Assembly: GCA_900318955.1 (NCBI GenBank)
Contig: ONMJ01000007.1
Span: 1-64,000, forward strand
Origin: an uncultured Bacteroidales bacterium
Lineage (GTDB): Bacteria; Bacteroidota; Bacteroidia; Bacteroidales; UBA932
Length of the DNA stretch: 64,000 nucleotides
Direction: 5' to 3'
How positions within the stretch are numbered: position 1 is the first letter of the stretch; each line of letters opens with the position of its first letter. Positions 23,565 through 33,752 of this stretch are shown one piece after another. The notes under the pieces were generated by a model, which had not been told where the DNA came from, searched no databases, and saw only the letters and a program-made list of their open reading frames with translations. Position numbers and translations under genes: made by a program.

Positions 23565-24824
23565 CTACTTCTTTTTAACCGCCTTTCTCTTTACGGGAGC
23601 CTCCTCTTTGACAATTTCGTCATTGATATCAAGAGCCGCCCTAGCTTCGTCGAGACGGATCTGGAAGTCTGAAATGACGTTCATGTAGTTTATGAAAGCT
23701 TCGTACGGAGTGTCGTACGGGTTGAAATATTTATGGACCTCTCCATCGGAGAAGTACTTGGTACACATGTAATAAAAGTGGTCGCTCTCCTGCAGATGGC
23801 CGAAATCGGACCACAGCATAGGATCGTTGACAATAGAGAGCTTCTCGGTCATCGCATAGACCTTGTTATAAGCTTCCTGCTGAAGCTCATTGCCAAGCCA
23901 TGCAGTGACATCTCTCTCTTCATCCGCCCATGAAATAGGGTCGAATGCCTCGAGAGTATCCACGCTCTTGTGCTTTTTGACAGCCTCTGCGGGAGTTACA
24001 AACTCGAGAGAAGGATCACGGAGGATGAATTCAGGAAGAGCCCTCATGAAATCGAAGATACCGCTGTCTGCACTCTGGTGCTCTCCGAAGGTCTCGTAAT
24101 CCATAAAGAGGTTTACAATATCACCTTCGCTTTCTTTTATCCAACCGATGAATTTTTCTGCAGTAAGTGGCCAGTCGCTCCAGCCACGGTTGGAGAAACG
24201 GAAGGCGATATCGTCGCTCAGTGAGGAGTTTCTGAGGAGGAGCTTGAGCTTTGGCTCCGAGAAACATGAATATACATAATCGGGGCTCTTCCAGCCGAGA
24301 ATATGGCGGGCACCCTCAGTCAGCATAGTCTTGAAACCGAGATTATAGACCTGCGCACCGATTGAATCTGAGTAGATGAGCTCGGTGTTGCGGAATGTAA
24401 CTGGAGCTTTGCCGAAGAGCTGCTCGATCTTCCTCGAGTGCTTGACTACCTGATGCATGAATTCGGACTCTGAAGCGAGGGATGCCAGAGAGTGGTAGTA
24501 TGTCTCGCCGAGGAATTCGACTTTACCAGTCGCAGCAAGGGCACGGAAGCTGTCCAGCACATCCGGGGCGTAGCGCTCGAACTGCTCGAGGGCGCTGCCT
24601 GAGATTGAGAATGCGACCTTGAACTTTCCGCCGCTCTTGTTTATCGCTTCCAGAAGCAACTGATTCATAGGGAGATAGCACTTCTGAGCAATCCTCCTGA
24701 GAATAGTCCTGTTGGCGAAGTCATCGTAATAATGCGAATCTTTTCCTATATCGAAGAATCTGTACAGTCTGAGCCTTGTAGGCTGATGAACCTGAAAATA
24801 CAGGCATACACTCTTCTTTGCCAT
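23565..24824 (-). CDS. GH57 alpha-amylase / glucanotransferase-like enzyme
   Basis: 419 residues, glycoside hydrolase family 57. The family start CLYFQVHQPTRLR is visible, with probable nucleophile E148 (RNTELIYSD) and acid Asp near 242 (FMDYETFGEHQ). The lysine-rich tail VKRKAVKKK is unusual. There is no signal peptide, so it acts on cytoplasmic glucan. It sits 12 bases from the synthase-phosphorylase fusion and follows the GT4 gene by 10 bases. It could be a maltodextrin hydrolase, a 4-alpha-glucanotransferase or an alternative branching enzyme; the sequence does not decide. Confidence 0.88.
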   Translation of the reverse strand: MAKKSVCLYFQVHQPTRLRLYRFFDIGKDSHYYDDFANRTILRRIAQKCYLPMNQLLLEAINKSGGKFKVAFSISGSALEQFERYAPDVLDSFRALAATGKVEFLGETYYHSLASLASESEFMHQVVKHSRKIEQLFGKAPVTFRNTELIYSDSIGAQVYNLGFKTMLTEGARHILGWKSPDYVYSCFSEPKLKLLLRNSSLSDDIAFRFSNRGWSDWPLTAEKFIGWIKESEGDIVNLFMDYETFGEHQSADSGIFDFMRALPEFILRDPSLEFVTPAEAVKKHKSVDTLEAFDPISWADEERDVTAWLGNELQQEAYNKVYAMTEKLSIVNDPMLWSDFGHLQESDHFYYMCTKYFSDGEVHKYFNPYDTPYEAFINYMNVISDFQIRLDEARAALDINDEIVKEEAPVKRKAVKKK

Positions 24825-24834
24825 AATTCGATCT

Positions 24835-26124
24835 CTATTTAATAACTGACTGATATACTGCTTTCAATTTCGCCGTAGCATTGTTCCACTTGAGGGCATT
24901 GACCTCGTCATATCCCATCTTCGCGGAAAAATCTGCCAGGGCGGGATAATTCAAAAGGGCGTAGATATCGTCTGCCATTGCATCGACATCCCAGAAATCC
25001 ACTTTGAACGCATACTTGAGCACTTCCGCCGCACCCGACTGTTTGGAGATAATGGAAGGAACACCGGTGCGCATCGCTTCCAGAGGAGAAATACCGAAAG
25101 GCTCGGATACAGAAGGCATGACGTAGACATCGGAGAGGGCGAACATCTTCTGGACATCCATTCCGCGGAGGAAGCCGGTGAAATGGAATCTGTCGGTAAT
25201 GCCAAGGCGGGCGGCCTGACGGATGGCTCTGTTCATCATATCGCCGCTTCCTGCCATAACAAAGCGCACGTTCTTGGTCCTCTTGAGAACCTTAGCAGCC
25301 GCCTCGATAAAGTACTCGGGGCCCTTCTGGAAGGTAATTCTTCCGAGGAAGGTAACGGTCTTTTCCTTGACTCCCCTTTCGATCTCGAGATTCTCCCTGC
25401 CGCTGAAATCGACGGCATTGTGGACAGTGACAACCTTGGAAGGATCTATGCCGTATTTATTTATGACAATGTTGCGGGTGAGGTCGCTGACGGTCACAAC
25501 CTTGTCGGCGGCGAGCATTCCTCTCTGCTCGATAGCGAAGACGCGGCTGTCGATCTGGTCGGCGCTTCCCCTGTCAAACGAAGTTGCATGGACATGGACT
25601 ACAAGTGGCTTCCCGGTCAATTCCTTGGCCGCAATTCCGGCATAATAGGTCAGCCAGTCGTGGGCATGGATGATATCGAATTCATCCCTATGCTGCATTG
25701 CAATAGTGCCTCCGACCATAGCATAGCGAGCAACCTCCTCCATTAGGTTAGCCCCATATTTTCCGGAGAATTTATACTTCTGCCCGTAGCTGATGCTGAA
25801 ATCCTTGACCTGCCTCTGCCTGTCCTCTTCGACAAGACGGGAGAACTCTTCGGGATCGGCATAAGGGACCATATTCGTCCCGATATGGACGAACTTCACC
25901 CTGTTGAGGAACTCGTCCACCGTAGTAGAAACAGTATCGACGGCGACGTCACTGGCATTAATAATCTTGGCCACAGACTGATCCTCGTCTCCGGAAGCGG
26001 AGGGCATCACGAAAATAGTGTCCACCCCGTTATAAGCGAGACCCTTGACAATTCCGTAGCAGGCTGTACCCAGACCGCCGGCGATATGGGGAGGAAACTC
26101 CCAACCGAACATCAGAACTCTCAT
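24835..26124 (-). CDS. GT4-family glycosyltransferase (glycogen-synthase-like)
   Basis: A 429-residue retaining glycosyltransferase with two Rossmann-like domains. Visible motifs are FGWEFPPHIAGGLGTACYGI (donor/acceptor loop), the DIIHAHDWLTYY segment, GRITFQKGPEYF, and the nucleotide-sugar site PFGISPLEAMRTGVP. Position in the glycogen cluster suggests glucan chain initiation or elongation, perhaps using another glucose donor than the GT3 enzyme. Its start overlaps the debranching enzyme stop by four bases (ATGA). Confidence 0.85.
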   Translation of the reverse strand: MRVLMFGWEFPPHIAGGLGTACYGIVKGLAYNGVDTIFVMPSASGDEDQSVAKIINASDVAVDTVSTTVDEFLNRVKFVHIGTNMVPYADPEEFSRLVEEDRQRQVKDFSISYGQKYKFSGKYGANLMEEVARYAMVGGTIAMQHRDEFDIIHAHDWLTYYAGIAAKELTGKPLVVHVHATSFDRGSADQIDSRVFAIEQRGMLAADKVVTVSDLTRNIVINKYGIDPSKVVTVHNAVDFSGRENLEIERGVKEKTVTFLGRITFQKGPEYFIEAAAKVLKRTKNVRFVMAGSGDMMNRAIRQAARLGITDRFHFTGFLRGMDVQKMFALSDVYVMPSVSEPFGISPLEAMRTGVPSIISKQSGAAEVLKYAFKVDFWDVDAMADDIYALLNYPALADFSAKMGYDEVNALKWNNATAKLKAVYQSVIK

Positions 26125-28061
26125 AACTCAACCTCCCTGTATTTTTCGATGAGATAATTGACATTCAGAAGAGCTGCTGTCGCTAGGGCCGAAGAAATGG
26201 CCCCGTGCGGCTCGTGAGGCGGGTCTCCGTCATAAAGTTCGGAGAAGGAACCGACTCCGTGCTTGCTCAGATCCTTGTAGAATCCCTCGGTCAGCCATTC
26301 TGCTTTCTTGATGAAATTCTTTCCCATCATCCTGAAACATACATAGCAATACTGGGCGAGGAGATAAGGGAAGGCACAGCCGTTATGGAAAGCAAGATCC
26401 CTCTCCACCTGCGAACCTTCGTACACTCCCTTGTAACGGGAATCCCTCGGGGATAGAGAACGGATTCCGCGACGGGTCACGAGCTCTGAGGAAATTACTC
26501 TCATGACACTGCTTACCACCTCGTCATCGACCGGACAGTAATCCATTGAGATTGCCCAGAGCTGGTTCGGACGAAGATCCATATGGCGGCCGTAATTGTC
26601 TACATAGTCTGCGAGGAAACCTGCTGACGGATCCCAGAAAATCTCCTTGAAAGAGTTCTCAATCAAGGATTTAACCTGAGACCATTCATCTGAGAATGAG
26701 GTCTTTCCATATTTCGACTCCATATCGAGGGCAAAGCAGATTGCATTGTACCACATCGCATTGGTCTCGACCTGGTATCCTGCCCTTTCAGTAACGGCGC
26801 GGCCGCCTATGTAGGCGTTCATCCAAGAGAGAGCCACTCCGTCCATCTGAGCCCAGAGAAGGCCGTTCGGCTGCATCGCAACTTCGTTGCGCCTACCTGG
26901 AGCATAGCTCTCGATTATCTTTTTAAGGACGTCTCCGTATTTTGTCCAGGCATGCTTCTCGCGCCCCGTGTAGGCGATATACTGCTGGAGCGTAACGGCC
27001 ATGTACAGAGGTGATTCCACCTGAGTTGTCCTACGGTAGAGACGTTCTTTTTCATCTTCAATGAGATTGTCAAGGATCTCCTCAAACTCCTTGGGGTCGT
27101 CTTTCGCATAGAGGGTCAGACCCGCAAGAGAGACGAGGGTCTCACGGAGAAGACCGGTATAGGACCATGAGAATCCGGCTGTGATCTGCTTCTTTCCTCC
27201 ACGGTGACGGATGAAAAGATCCGCGGTACGTGCAAGTTGGTCATGGAAAGAGGTAATGGGTCCGATCTTTCCGACAGCTGTTGTGAATTTACGCTTGAGG
27301 GAAGTCGCATTGACCGGGTCCACAGCCGCAGCTGAGAACACAACTGACTGACCTGGAGTAAGGGTGAGAACGAATGAACCCGGGACATAGAGATCTTCCC
27401 TGCAGTCAAATCCTCTCCTGTATTCATCGGAATAAGTGATTCCCTTGTACCAGTAAGAGAGGGCATGGAAGGTAGCCTTGCTGTCACTCACCTGGAGATT
27501 GAGATCCGGGAATCCTTCGTACATATTGAATGCAACTCCGTTCTGGATGTCCTTCCATCCTGTACGGGCGGCTCCGTTTTCGCCTGTAAGGTCGTGAACC
27601 CTCCTGAAAGCGAGGAAAGGCTTGAGCTGAAGCTCTACCTCGGAAGGAGCGCTTACAAGCTCATATTTAATAAGAACCTGGTCATTATCCGGAACCAGGA
27701 CAATACTTTTTGTAAACACGATGCTCCCGATCTTGTATGTAATCGTAGGGACCGGATCAGCATCAAAATCGATAATATATTTATGGCCCCTCGGCTCATA
27801 AATATCTCCATAGCAATGGATTCCGAGATTGAATCGCTTGCCACGAAGGACAACGCTCTCATCAACAGACGAAAGCAACAAGTACTGGTCCCCACCGAAA
27901 CGGTCCACCGGAACTGCCAGAAGGCCGTGGTAGCGGCGCGTGTTGCAGGTGACGATGGATGTGTTACAATAGGCACCGGTCTTGTTGGCAAGAATAATCT
28001 CTCTCCGGAGCGAGTATTCCAGATTGACGAGTTCAGCCTTGTTGAATTTCAGAAATGCCAT
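26121..28061 (-). CDS. Glycogen debranching enzyme (amylo-alpha-1,6-glucosidase, GH133)
   Basis: 646 residues. The N-terminal domain begins with ANKTGAYCNTSIVTCNTRRYHGLL, the hallmark of bacterial glycogen debranching enzymes, and the C-terminal (alpha/alpha)6 domain has NGLLWAQMDG, TNAMWYNAICF and NGCAFPYLLAQY. It removes alpha-1,6 branch stubs. There is no export signal. It is coupled to the GT4 gene by a 4-base overlap and follows glgB by 12 bases. Confidence 0.9.
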   Translation of the reverse strand: MAFLKFNKAELVNLEYSLRREIILANKTGAYCNTSIVTCNTRRYHGLLAVPVDRFGGDQYLLLSSVDESVVLRGKRFNLGIHCYGDIYEPRGHKYIIDFDADPVPTITYKIGSIVFTKSIVLVPDNDQVLIKYELVSAPSEVELQLKPFLAFRRVHDLTGENGAARTGWKDIQNGVAFNMYEGFPDLNLQVSDSKATFHALSYWYKGITYSDEYRRGFDCREDLYVPGSFVLTLTPGQSVVFSAAAVDPVNATSLKRKFTTAVGKIGPITSFHDQLARTADLFIRHRGGKKQITAGFSWSYTGLLRETLVSLAGLTLYAKDDPKEFEEILDNLIEDEKERLYRRTTQVESPLYMAVTLQQYIAYTGREKHAWTKYGDVLKKIIESYAPGRRNEVAMQPNGLLWAQMDGVALSWMNAYIGGRAVTERAGYQVETNAMWYNAICFALDMESKYGKTSFSDEWSQVKSLIENSFKEIFWDPSAGFLADYVDNYGRHMDLRPNQLWAISMDYCPVDDEVVSSVMRVISSELVTRRGIRSLSPRDSRYKGVYEGSQVERDLAFHNGCAFPYLLAQYCYVCFRMMGKNFIKKAEWLTEGFYKDLSKHGVGSFSELYDGDPPHEPHGAISSALATAALLNVNYLIEKYREVEL

Positions 28062-28073
28062 AATCCAATAATT

Positions 28074-30077
28074 TTATTCCACCTTTCTCAGGACTGTCAC
28101 AGTCCTCGAGGGAAGGTATAAGTATAGCGTATCGTCAAATGAAGGGTCGCCGTTGGGGGATTTTTTCGGTACTGTAAAGTGCCGTTCCCCTTCTTTAATC
28201 CGACCGAATCCGTTGAAACGATACCCATCACTATCCAGCACATCTTCCCACTCTCCTCCGGGTGCGGCAAAGCCGTAATCGGCGAAAGAGGAAGTTGCGT
28301 TGAAATTCAGTGCAAAGATACAGTTATTTCTCATGAATATCAATATTTTCTTCTCTTCGTCCTGGACAAGCAGGCGCGGATGGGAGAAGAGCAGTCTCTC
28401 TTTCCGGATGAGGTGCACCATAGCCTCATCGAAATTGCGGAGATAACTGTAACGGAGATAATCGGGCTCTTCGAGAGACCACTGCCGCCTTGCATGGGCA
28501 AAAGACCAGCCATTTCCCTCCCTCGGGAAGTCAATCCACTCCGGATGACCGAATTCATTACCCATGAAATTGAGGTAGCCGTCGCCGCAGGTTGCAGCTG
28601 TAACGATTCGGATCATCTTATGGAGAGCTATACCGCGATCGACTATCGGGTTCTTGGATTCAGTGTTCATGGAGAAATACATCTCCTTGTCCATCAGACG
28701 GAAGATAAGGGTCTTGTCACCAACGAGAGCCTGATCATGGCATTCTGCGTATGAAATAGTCTTCTCGTCGGCCCTTTTGTTGGTAAGATTCCACCAGATG
28801 TCGCCTACACTCCACTGCTCGTCGGGACGCTCCTTGATAATCTTGATCCAGTAATCGGCCACTCCCATCGCCATTCTGAAATCGAATCCGACTCCTCCCC
28901 TTTCAAAAGGGGCGGCGAGTCCTGCCATGCCGGAGACATCCTCGGCTATTGTGAAAGCATTGGGATTCATCTCCTTGACGAGCATATTGGCAAGGGCAAG
29001 GTATGTCACTGCATTCTCATCGACTCCCTGATTGAAATAGTTGTCATAGCCTACGAAATCCTTTCCGAGACCATGGTCCCAATAAAGCATGGAGGTCACT
29101 CCGTCGAAGCGGAAACCGTCAATATGGTACTCTTCCATCCAGTATTTGACATTGGAGAGGAGGAAGTACTTTGTCTCGTCCTTACCGTAGTCGAAACAGC
29201 GGGAGCCCCAGGCGGGATGGCGGCCCTGGGCGCCTTTATAGAAATAGATATCCTCTCTACCGTCGAAATTGGAAAGACCTTCAAGCTCGTTGTCGACACT
29301 ATGGCTATGGACTATGTCCATAACGACGGCGATACCTTTGCCGTGGGCGTCATCGACAAGACGTTTGAACTCTTCCGGAGTGCCGAAACGGGAACTGAGG
29401 GCATAGAAATTAGACACCTGATAACCGAAGGAGCCGTAATATGGATGCTCCTGAAGGGCCATTATCTGGAGAGTATCATATCCAAGGCGCTTGACCTTCG
29501 GAAGAACGGTCGTACGGAATTCTTCGAATGAAGCTACTTTCTCTTCCTCGGAAGACATCCCGATATGGCACTCGTAAATCATTGGATGAGGCCTTTTTCC
29601 AGCTCTGGGATGCTTCCAGACATATTTTTCAGCAGGATCCCATACCTGGGCGCAGAAGACCTTAGTCTCCGGATCCTGGACGGCACGGGTCGTATACGCA
29701 GGAAGTCTCTCCCCGCCGCCTCCCGGCCACTCGATAAAAAGCTTGTAGAGTTCTCCATGATGGAGAAACATGTCGGGGATTTTAAGTTCCCAATCACCTT
29801 TTCCAATTGGCTTCAAGGCGTATGCCTCGGTTTTCTTCCAATTGTTAAACTCCCCGATGAGGTAAATCTTGGTGGCGTTTGGCGCCCACTCGCGGAATAC
29901 CCAAGAGCGGTCATCGCAGCGATGGAGGCCGTAGAAGATGTGGTTATTGACCGCATCCTTCAGAAGACCATCCCCGGCTATATGGCGCTTCATGTCGAGA
30001 ATCCTCTCACTTCGTGCATCTATCGCCCCTTTGTAGGGCATCAGATATGGGTCGGTATCGTAGATCTTAGTCTTCAT
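28074..30077 (-). CDS. glgB: 1,4-alpha-glucan branching enzyme
   Basis: 667 residues, GH13 branching enzyme of the eukaryote-like subfamily: N-terminal CBM48 (WVFREWAPNATKIYLIGEFNNW), then MDIVHSHSV, GFRFDGVTSMLYWDHG (nucleophile Asp), FTIAEDVSGM (acid/base Glu) and a C-terminal beta domain. It introduces alpha-1,6 branches and is the first gene of the glycogen segment. Its start overlaps the xseB end by 11 bases. No glgC is seen, which fits synthesis from UDP-glucose by the GT3 enzyme rather than the ADP-glucose route. Confidence 0.94.
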   Translation of the reverse strand: MKTKIYDTDPYLMPYKGAIDARSERILDMKRHIAGDGLLKDAVNNHIFYGLHRCDDRSWVFREWAPNATKIYLIGEFNNWKKTEAYALKPIGKGDWELKIPDMFLHHGELYKLFIEWPGGGGERLPAYTTRAVQDPETKVFCAQVWDPAEKYVWKHPRAGKRPHPMIYECHIGMSSEEEKVASFEEFRTTVLPKVKRLGYDTLQIMALQEHPYYGSFGYQVSNFYALSSRFGTPEEFKRLVDDAHGKGIAVVMDIVHSHSVDNELEGLSNFDGREDIYFYKGAQGRHPAWGSRCFDYGKDETKYFLLSNVKYWMEEYHIDGFRFDGVTSMLYWDHGLGKDFVGYDNYFNQGVDENAVTYLALANMLVKEMNPNAFTIAEDVSGMAGLAAPFERGGVGFDFRMAMGVADYWIKIIKERPDEQWSVGDIWWNLTNKRADEKTISYAECHDQALVGDKTLIFRLMDKEMYFSMNTESKNPIVDRGIALHKMIRIVTAATCGDGYLNFMGNEFGHPEWIDFPREGNGWSFAHARRQWSLEEPDYLRYSYLRNFDEAMVHLIRKERLLFSHPRLLVQDEEKKILIFMRNNCIFALNFNATSSFADYGFAAPGGEWEDVLDSDGYRFNGFGRIKEGERHFTVPKKSPNGDPSFDDTLYLYLPSRTVTVLRKVE

Positions 30078-30258
30078 CTTCGAGTGAATCTATTTTATCT
30101 TTAACGCCCTTGAGATAGTCTCGGCACTGCTTTAGGAGCGCCTTGCTGCGGGAAACCAGAGCATCGACATCGTCGAGACCGGTCTCCGGCTGCTCGACTT
30201 TTTTAGCGATTTCCTCCAATTCGGCAATGGCCTTTGAATAATCGAATTTTTCCTCCAT
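30067..30258 (-). CDS. xseB: Exodeoxyribonuclease VII small subunit
   Basis: 63 residues, mostly helical, with the family pattern FDYSKAIAELEEIAKKVEQPE, DDVDALVSRSKALLKQCRDYLK. It binds the large subunit encoded just upstream. Its 3' end overlaps glgB by 11 bases. Confidence 0.9.
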   Translation of the reverse strand: MEEKFDYSKAIAELEEIAKKVEQPETGLDDVDALVSRSKALLKQCRDYLKGVKDKIDSLEDED

Positions 30259-30282
30259 ATATCAGTTAATCAGTTTTTTGTG

Positions 30283-31614
30283 TTATGCGGTATCAGCTTT
30301 ATCTTCTTCTTTTTTGTATACTTTCTTTACTCCGGCGACGAGAGAGCCATCGGAAAAACGGACCCCGATGTTGTCTCCGACTTCTACCTTTCCGACAGTC
30401 TTCAGTACCTTATTGTTCTTGTCCGTTACAAGGACATATCCCCTCGAAAGGATGGTCCTTGGATCGGCCGCATTTATTATCGCCTCCTTAAGAGCAACTC
30501 TGGATAGCTCGCGGCCAACGATGTTTGAGAATCCGTTTTTTAGCCTTGTACTAAGGTCAGATGCCCTTTTTTCGTAGCGGAAATATCTCTGGTTCAACCC
30601 TTTATCTATCCGGATAACCCTTGACCGCATCTCTTTCTCAACGTCTGAAAGCTTGCGAAGAAGGGAACGTACGACGGAGTTTTTGAGAGAGTCTAGGGCC
30701 CTTTCCTCCGAAGAAAGTCTTCTCGACACGGCCGCTTGTACAGCCACTTCCAGATCATCCAGAAGCTCTTCCTCTCCTGCGAATATATCCAGGAACAGAT
30801 CAGCAAGGGCGGTAGGAGTCTTGACATAGGTATTGGCCACCATGTCAGCTATATGGAAGTCCTTGTCATGCCCGATTGCCGTAATTACAGGGATCTCAAA
30901 CTTCGCTATCGCTACAGCCAGGTCGTAATCGTCAAAGCAAGACAGATCCGACTCAGAACCGCCTCCCCTGAGGATAAGGACAGCATCGAAACCGCCATCT
31001 TCCCTAATCTCTTCCAGAGAGTCGATAATCGAAGATGGAGCCTGCTCGCCCTGCATCATGGATTCGAAAAGGACAACATCGAAGTGATATCCTCCTGGAT
31101 TGTTCTCAAGGTGGTTACGAAAATCTCCAAGGCCGGCTGCCGTCTTAGCAGAAATCACGGCCAGGCGCCTTGGAAGACGAGGGAGGGCCAGCTCTTTCTG
31201 CATATCCATATAGCCCTCTTTCTCGAGCTTCTCAATGGCCTTTTTCTTCTCAAGAGCCTTCTCTCCTACGGTAAATGCCGGATCTATGTCATCGATAAAT
31301 AATGAGACCCCGTAGAGTTCGCTGAAATTGACTTGCACCCGTACGAGGACAGTAATACCGGCTCTCAGCTGATCGCCGGTAGAGGCCTCAAAAAAGGCCT
31401 TTATCGAAGGGAAATGCCACTTCCAGATCATCGCCCTTGACTCGGCGAGAACCTTGCCTCCCCTTGTCTGGGAAAGGGTCAGATAACAATGCCCGTTTGA
31501 ACGGGGGCTCCATTCCCTTATCTCCGCTTTAACCCAAATTCTGTCCGGAAAGAGCTCAGCAAACCCTTCCTTGATCCTCGCAGCGAGGTCAGTGAGCTCT
31601 ACATATTCTTTCAT
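30283..31614 (-). CDS. xseA: Exodeoxyribonuclease VII large subunit
   Basis: 443 residues. The N-terminal OB-fold (VKAEIREWSPRSNGHCYLTL) is followed by the catalytic domain with PRLPRRLAVISAKTAAGLGDF, ILRGGGSESDLSCFDDYDLA and PVITAIGHDKD, then a long coiled coil and VLVTDKNNKVLK near the end. With XseB it degrades single-stranded DNA into oligonucleotides. It overlaps rmuC by four bases and precedes xseB by 24. Confidence 0.95.
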   Translation of the reverse strand: MKEYVELTDLAARIKEGFAELFPDRIWVKAEIREWSPRSNGHCYLTLSQTRGGKVLAESRAMIWKWHFPSIKAFFEASTGDQLRAGITVLVRVQVNFSELYGVSLFIDDIDPAFTVGEKALEKKKAIEKLEKEGYMDMQKELALPRLPRRLAVISAKTAAGLGDFRNHLENNPGGYHFDVVLFESMMQGEQAPSSIIDSLEEIREDGGFDAVLILRGGGSESDLSCFDDYDLAVAIAKFEIPVITAIGHDKDFHIADMVANTYVKTPTALADLFLDIFAGEEELLDDLEVAVQAAVSRRLSSEERALDSLKNSVVRSLLRKLSDVEKEMRSRVIRIDKGLNQRYFRYEKRASDLSTRLKNGFSNIVGRELSRVALKEAIINAADPRTILSRGYVLVTDKNNKVLKTVGKVEVGDNIGVRFSDGSLVAGVKKVYKKEEDKADTA

Positions 31615-32930
31615 TCCTCGTAGACTTCTGTTTCTAATTCACCAAGCTGAGGGGGAAGTGGCTTTTTAGCGGAGGGTCGGACACCGTAAGAAATCACCTT
31701 ACGCGCGGAAGTCACAATAGACGGGCCTGTATTACGGAGTTTTATATCCGCGGCAGCATACTCTTTCATCGCGGCCTCCAGCTTGTCCCCAACCGCCTTG
31801 TAACCTTTGCAGAAATCGGAAACCCGCTCGATCATCATCTCGGCAGATTGTATAATAAGCTCCTGATTCTGAACTTGTTCCAAATTCGTCCATGCCATCC
31901 TTATTATCCTTAGGAAAGGCATTATGGTCTCTTCGGTGGTAAGGAGAACGTTCTGGCTCCGCGCCCACTGCCAGAGGTCGCTGTCGGCTTGATAGGCAAG
32001 TCTCAACGCAGGATAGACAGGAACGAACATAACCACGAAATCCGTCCTTTTCCTTCCCGGGGAAATATAGTGGCTATAGTCTTTTTTTGAAAGGCCCAGG
32101 ACTTGGGATTTCACCGCGCGGAGATGACGCAGCATAGCATCGTTCCGAGAAGCCTCGTCAGAAGCCTGGGTCCAGTCGTAATAGGCTGAAAGATTGACTT
32201 TCGAATCGACTATTATGTCAAAACCATCCGGATAATGGAGGACAAAATCCGGTCTCAGACGCTTCTCATCCTCGCTGAGGGCGATTGCACCGCCTTCGTC
32301 ACGGAGGGTCGTCTGGGCATCGTAATCCCTTCCTTCCTTCATCCCTTCCTGCTTCAGCATGTTCTCGAGAACCACTTCTCCCCAGTCCCCCTGAATCTTG
32401 TTACTGCCCCTCATCGCAGAAGCCAATGAATCGGCCTTTGAGCCAATCTCTACTGTCTGCCTCTGAAGGGAAGCGACAGCGTCTGCAAGCTGGGTCTTCA
32501 AGGATGCGGATGTAGCCGTCTGCGTCTCCTTGTTTTTTTCGAAGGCCTCTTTCATTGCCTTCACGTTCTCATCAAGGACACCCGTAATGCTCTTTATAGA
32601 AGCTTCCGCAGAGGTCTTAAGCGACTCCTCACGTGCCTTAAGAATCTCTTCGGTTCTCGAAGTCATCTCGGCTCTCACAGCAGCAACCTGCTCTGCAACA
32701 GCTTTTTCCTGCTGAGCCTTTAGTTCGGAAAGAGCCTTCTCATGAGAGGTCTTAAGCTCAGAGAGCCGGGCTTCGTAGCCTTCCTTCTGCATCGAGAGCG
32801 CCTCGTCCTTGGACCTTTTCTCATCTTCAAGACGCCTCTTCCCATCACTGAGACGCAGTGCGAGAACGACGATGACGATAATCATCGCCATCGCCGCCAC
32901 AAGGCCTATGATGAGATAGAGATTGTCCAT
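31611..32930 (-). CDS. rmuC: DNA recombination protein RmuC
   Basis: 439 residues with an N-terminal membrane anchor (LIIGLVAAMAMIIVIVVLAL), a coiled coil to about residue 180, and the RmuC nuclease-like domain (GDWGEVVLENML, LRPDFVLHYPDG, IIVDSKVNLSAYYDW). RmuC limits inversion between short inverted repeats, a point of interest in a genome with REP-like arrays, though that link is speculative. It is coupled to xseA by a 4-base overlap. Confidence 0.93.
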   Translation of the reverse strand: MDNLYLIIGLVAAMAMIIVIVVLALRLSDGKRRLEDEKRSKDEALSMQKEGYEARLSELKTSHEKALSELKAQQEKAVAEQVAAVRAEMTSRTEEILKAREESLKTSAEASIKSITGVLDENVKAMKEAFEKNKETQTATSASLKTQLADAVASLQRQTVEIGSKADSLASAMRGSNKIQGDWGEVVLENMLKQEGMKEGRDYDAQTTLRDEGGAIALSEDEKRLRPDFVLHYPDGFDIIVDSKVNLSAYYDWTQASDEASRNDAMLRHLRAVKSQVLGLSKKDYSHYISPGRKRTDFVVMFVPVYPALRLAYQADSDLWQWARSQNVLLTTEETIMPFLRIIRMAWTNLEQVQNQELIIQSAEMMIERVSDFCKGYKAVGDKLEAAMKEYAAADIKLRNTGPSIVTSARKVISYGVRPSAKKPLPPQLGELETEVYEE

Positions 32931-32939
32931 AAAAGATAA

Positions 32940-33743
32940 TTACTTTGCCTTGGAAATCCCGTTTACGTAAGATTGCATCTTCTCCGGGTGATCGGAAGAA
33001 ACGAAATCAATACCGTTGAAGATAGCCCAGTTGACAAGCTGCCAATCGTTAACCACCCAAAGAGTCGTCTCTATACCGAGAGCCTTTGCGCGGGTGACAT
33101 AATCGGGATGGTTCAAGAAGCCATTGATGTCATATGAAATGCCGTCATATCCCTTTTCCTTGCAGTATTCAGGGGTATGGACATTAAGACCGCTCTCGAT
33201 GAAAATGACTTTCACGGAAGGGTCAACACGTTTGATTTCTGCGCAAGCCCACTCGCTGAAAGAGGTGTACTCAATCTGGTCTTGCATTTTCATTTTGGCA
33301 GCAAGAGCCATCGTCTGCTCGACAAGAGAGGTCTCGCCTTCCGGGGTAGGCTGCCTTTTTATCTCGCAGATAATCTTCATTGCAGGGTTCTTTTTAGCCT
33401 GCTTGAAATACTCTTCAAGAGTAGGCATCCTATTGCCTCCCGGGAGCTTAGCAGCCCGAGCCTCGTCGAAAGTGATTTCGTGAATGTCTTTTTTAATGCC
33501 GGGCACAACCGGGCCATGGAAAACTATCGGCTTCCCGTCAGAAGTCAGCTGGACATCGAATTCCGCTGCATATATCCCAAGACCCTGGGCGAATTTAAGA
33601 GCTGCGAGAGTATTCTCATACAGAGGGGTTTCCGGCTCAGCGGGGGTGTTGAAACGGCAGCCGCGGTGACCTACGACGCGGACCTGGGCTACTGCGGAAA
33701 GGCACGTCAGAGCGACGGCAATGGACAATAATAACTTCTTCAT
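32940..33743 (-). CDS. Glycerophosphodiester phosphodiesterase
   Basis: 267 residues with signal peptide MKKLLLSIAVALTCLSAVAQ. The GDPD pattern is clear: VVGHRGCRFNTPAEPETPLYENT, AAEFDVQLTSDGKPIVFHG (metal and catalytic residues) and the C-terminal LWVVNDWQ. It releases glycerol-3-phosphate from deacylated phospholipids in the periplasm. It lies 9 bases after the G3P dehydrogenase gene, so the pair connects phospholipid scavenging with G3P metabolism. Confidence 0.9.
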   Translation of the reverse strand: MKKLLLSIAVALTCLSAVAQVRVVGHRGCRFNTPAEPETPLYENTLAALKFAQGLGIYAAEFDVQLTSDGKPIVFHGPVVPGIKKDIHEITFDEARAAKLPGGNRMPTLEEYFKQAKKNPAMKIICEIKRQPTPEGETSLVEQTMALAAKMKMQDQIEYTSFSEWACAEIKRVDPSVKVIFIESGLNVHTPEYCKEKGYDGISYDINGFLNHPDYVTRAKALGIETTLWVVNDWQLVNWAIFNGIDFVSSDHPEKMQSYVNGISKAK

Positions 33744-33752
33744 GGCTCTCTT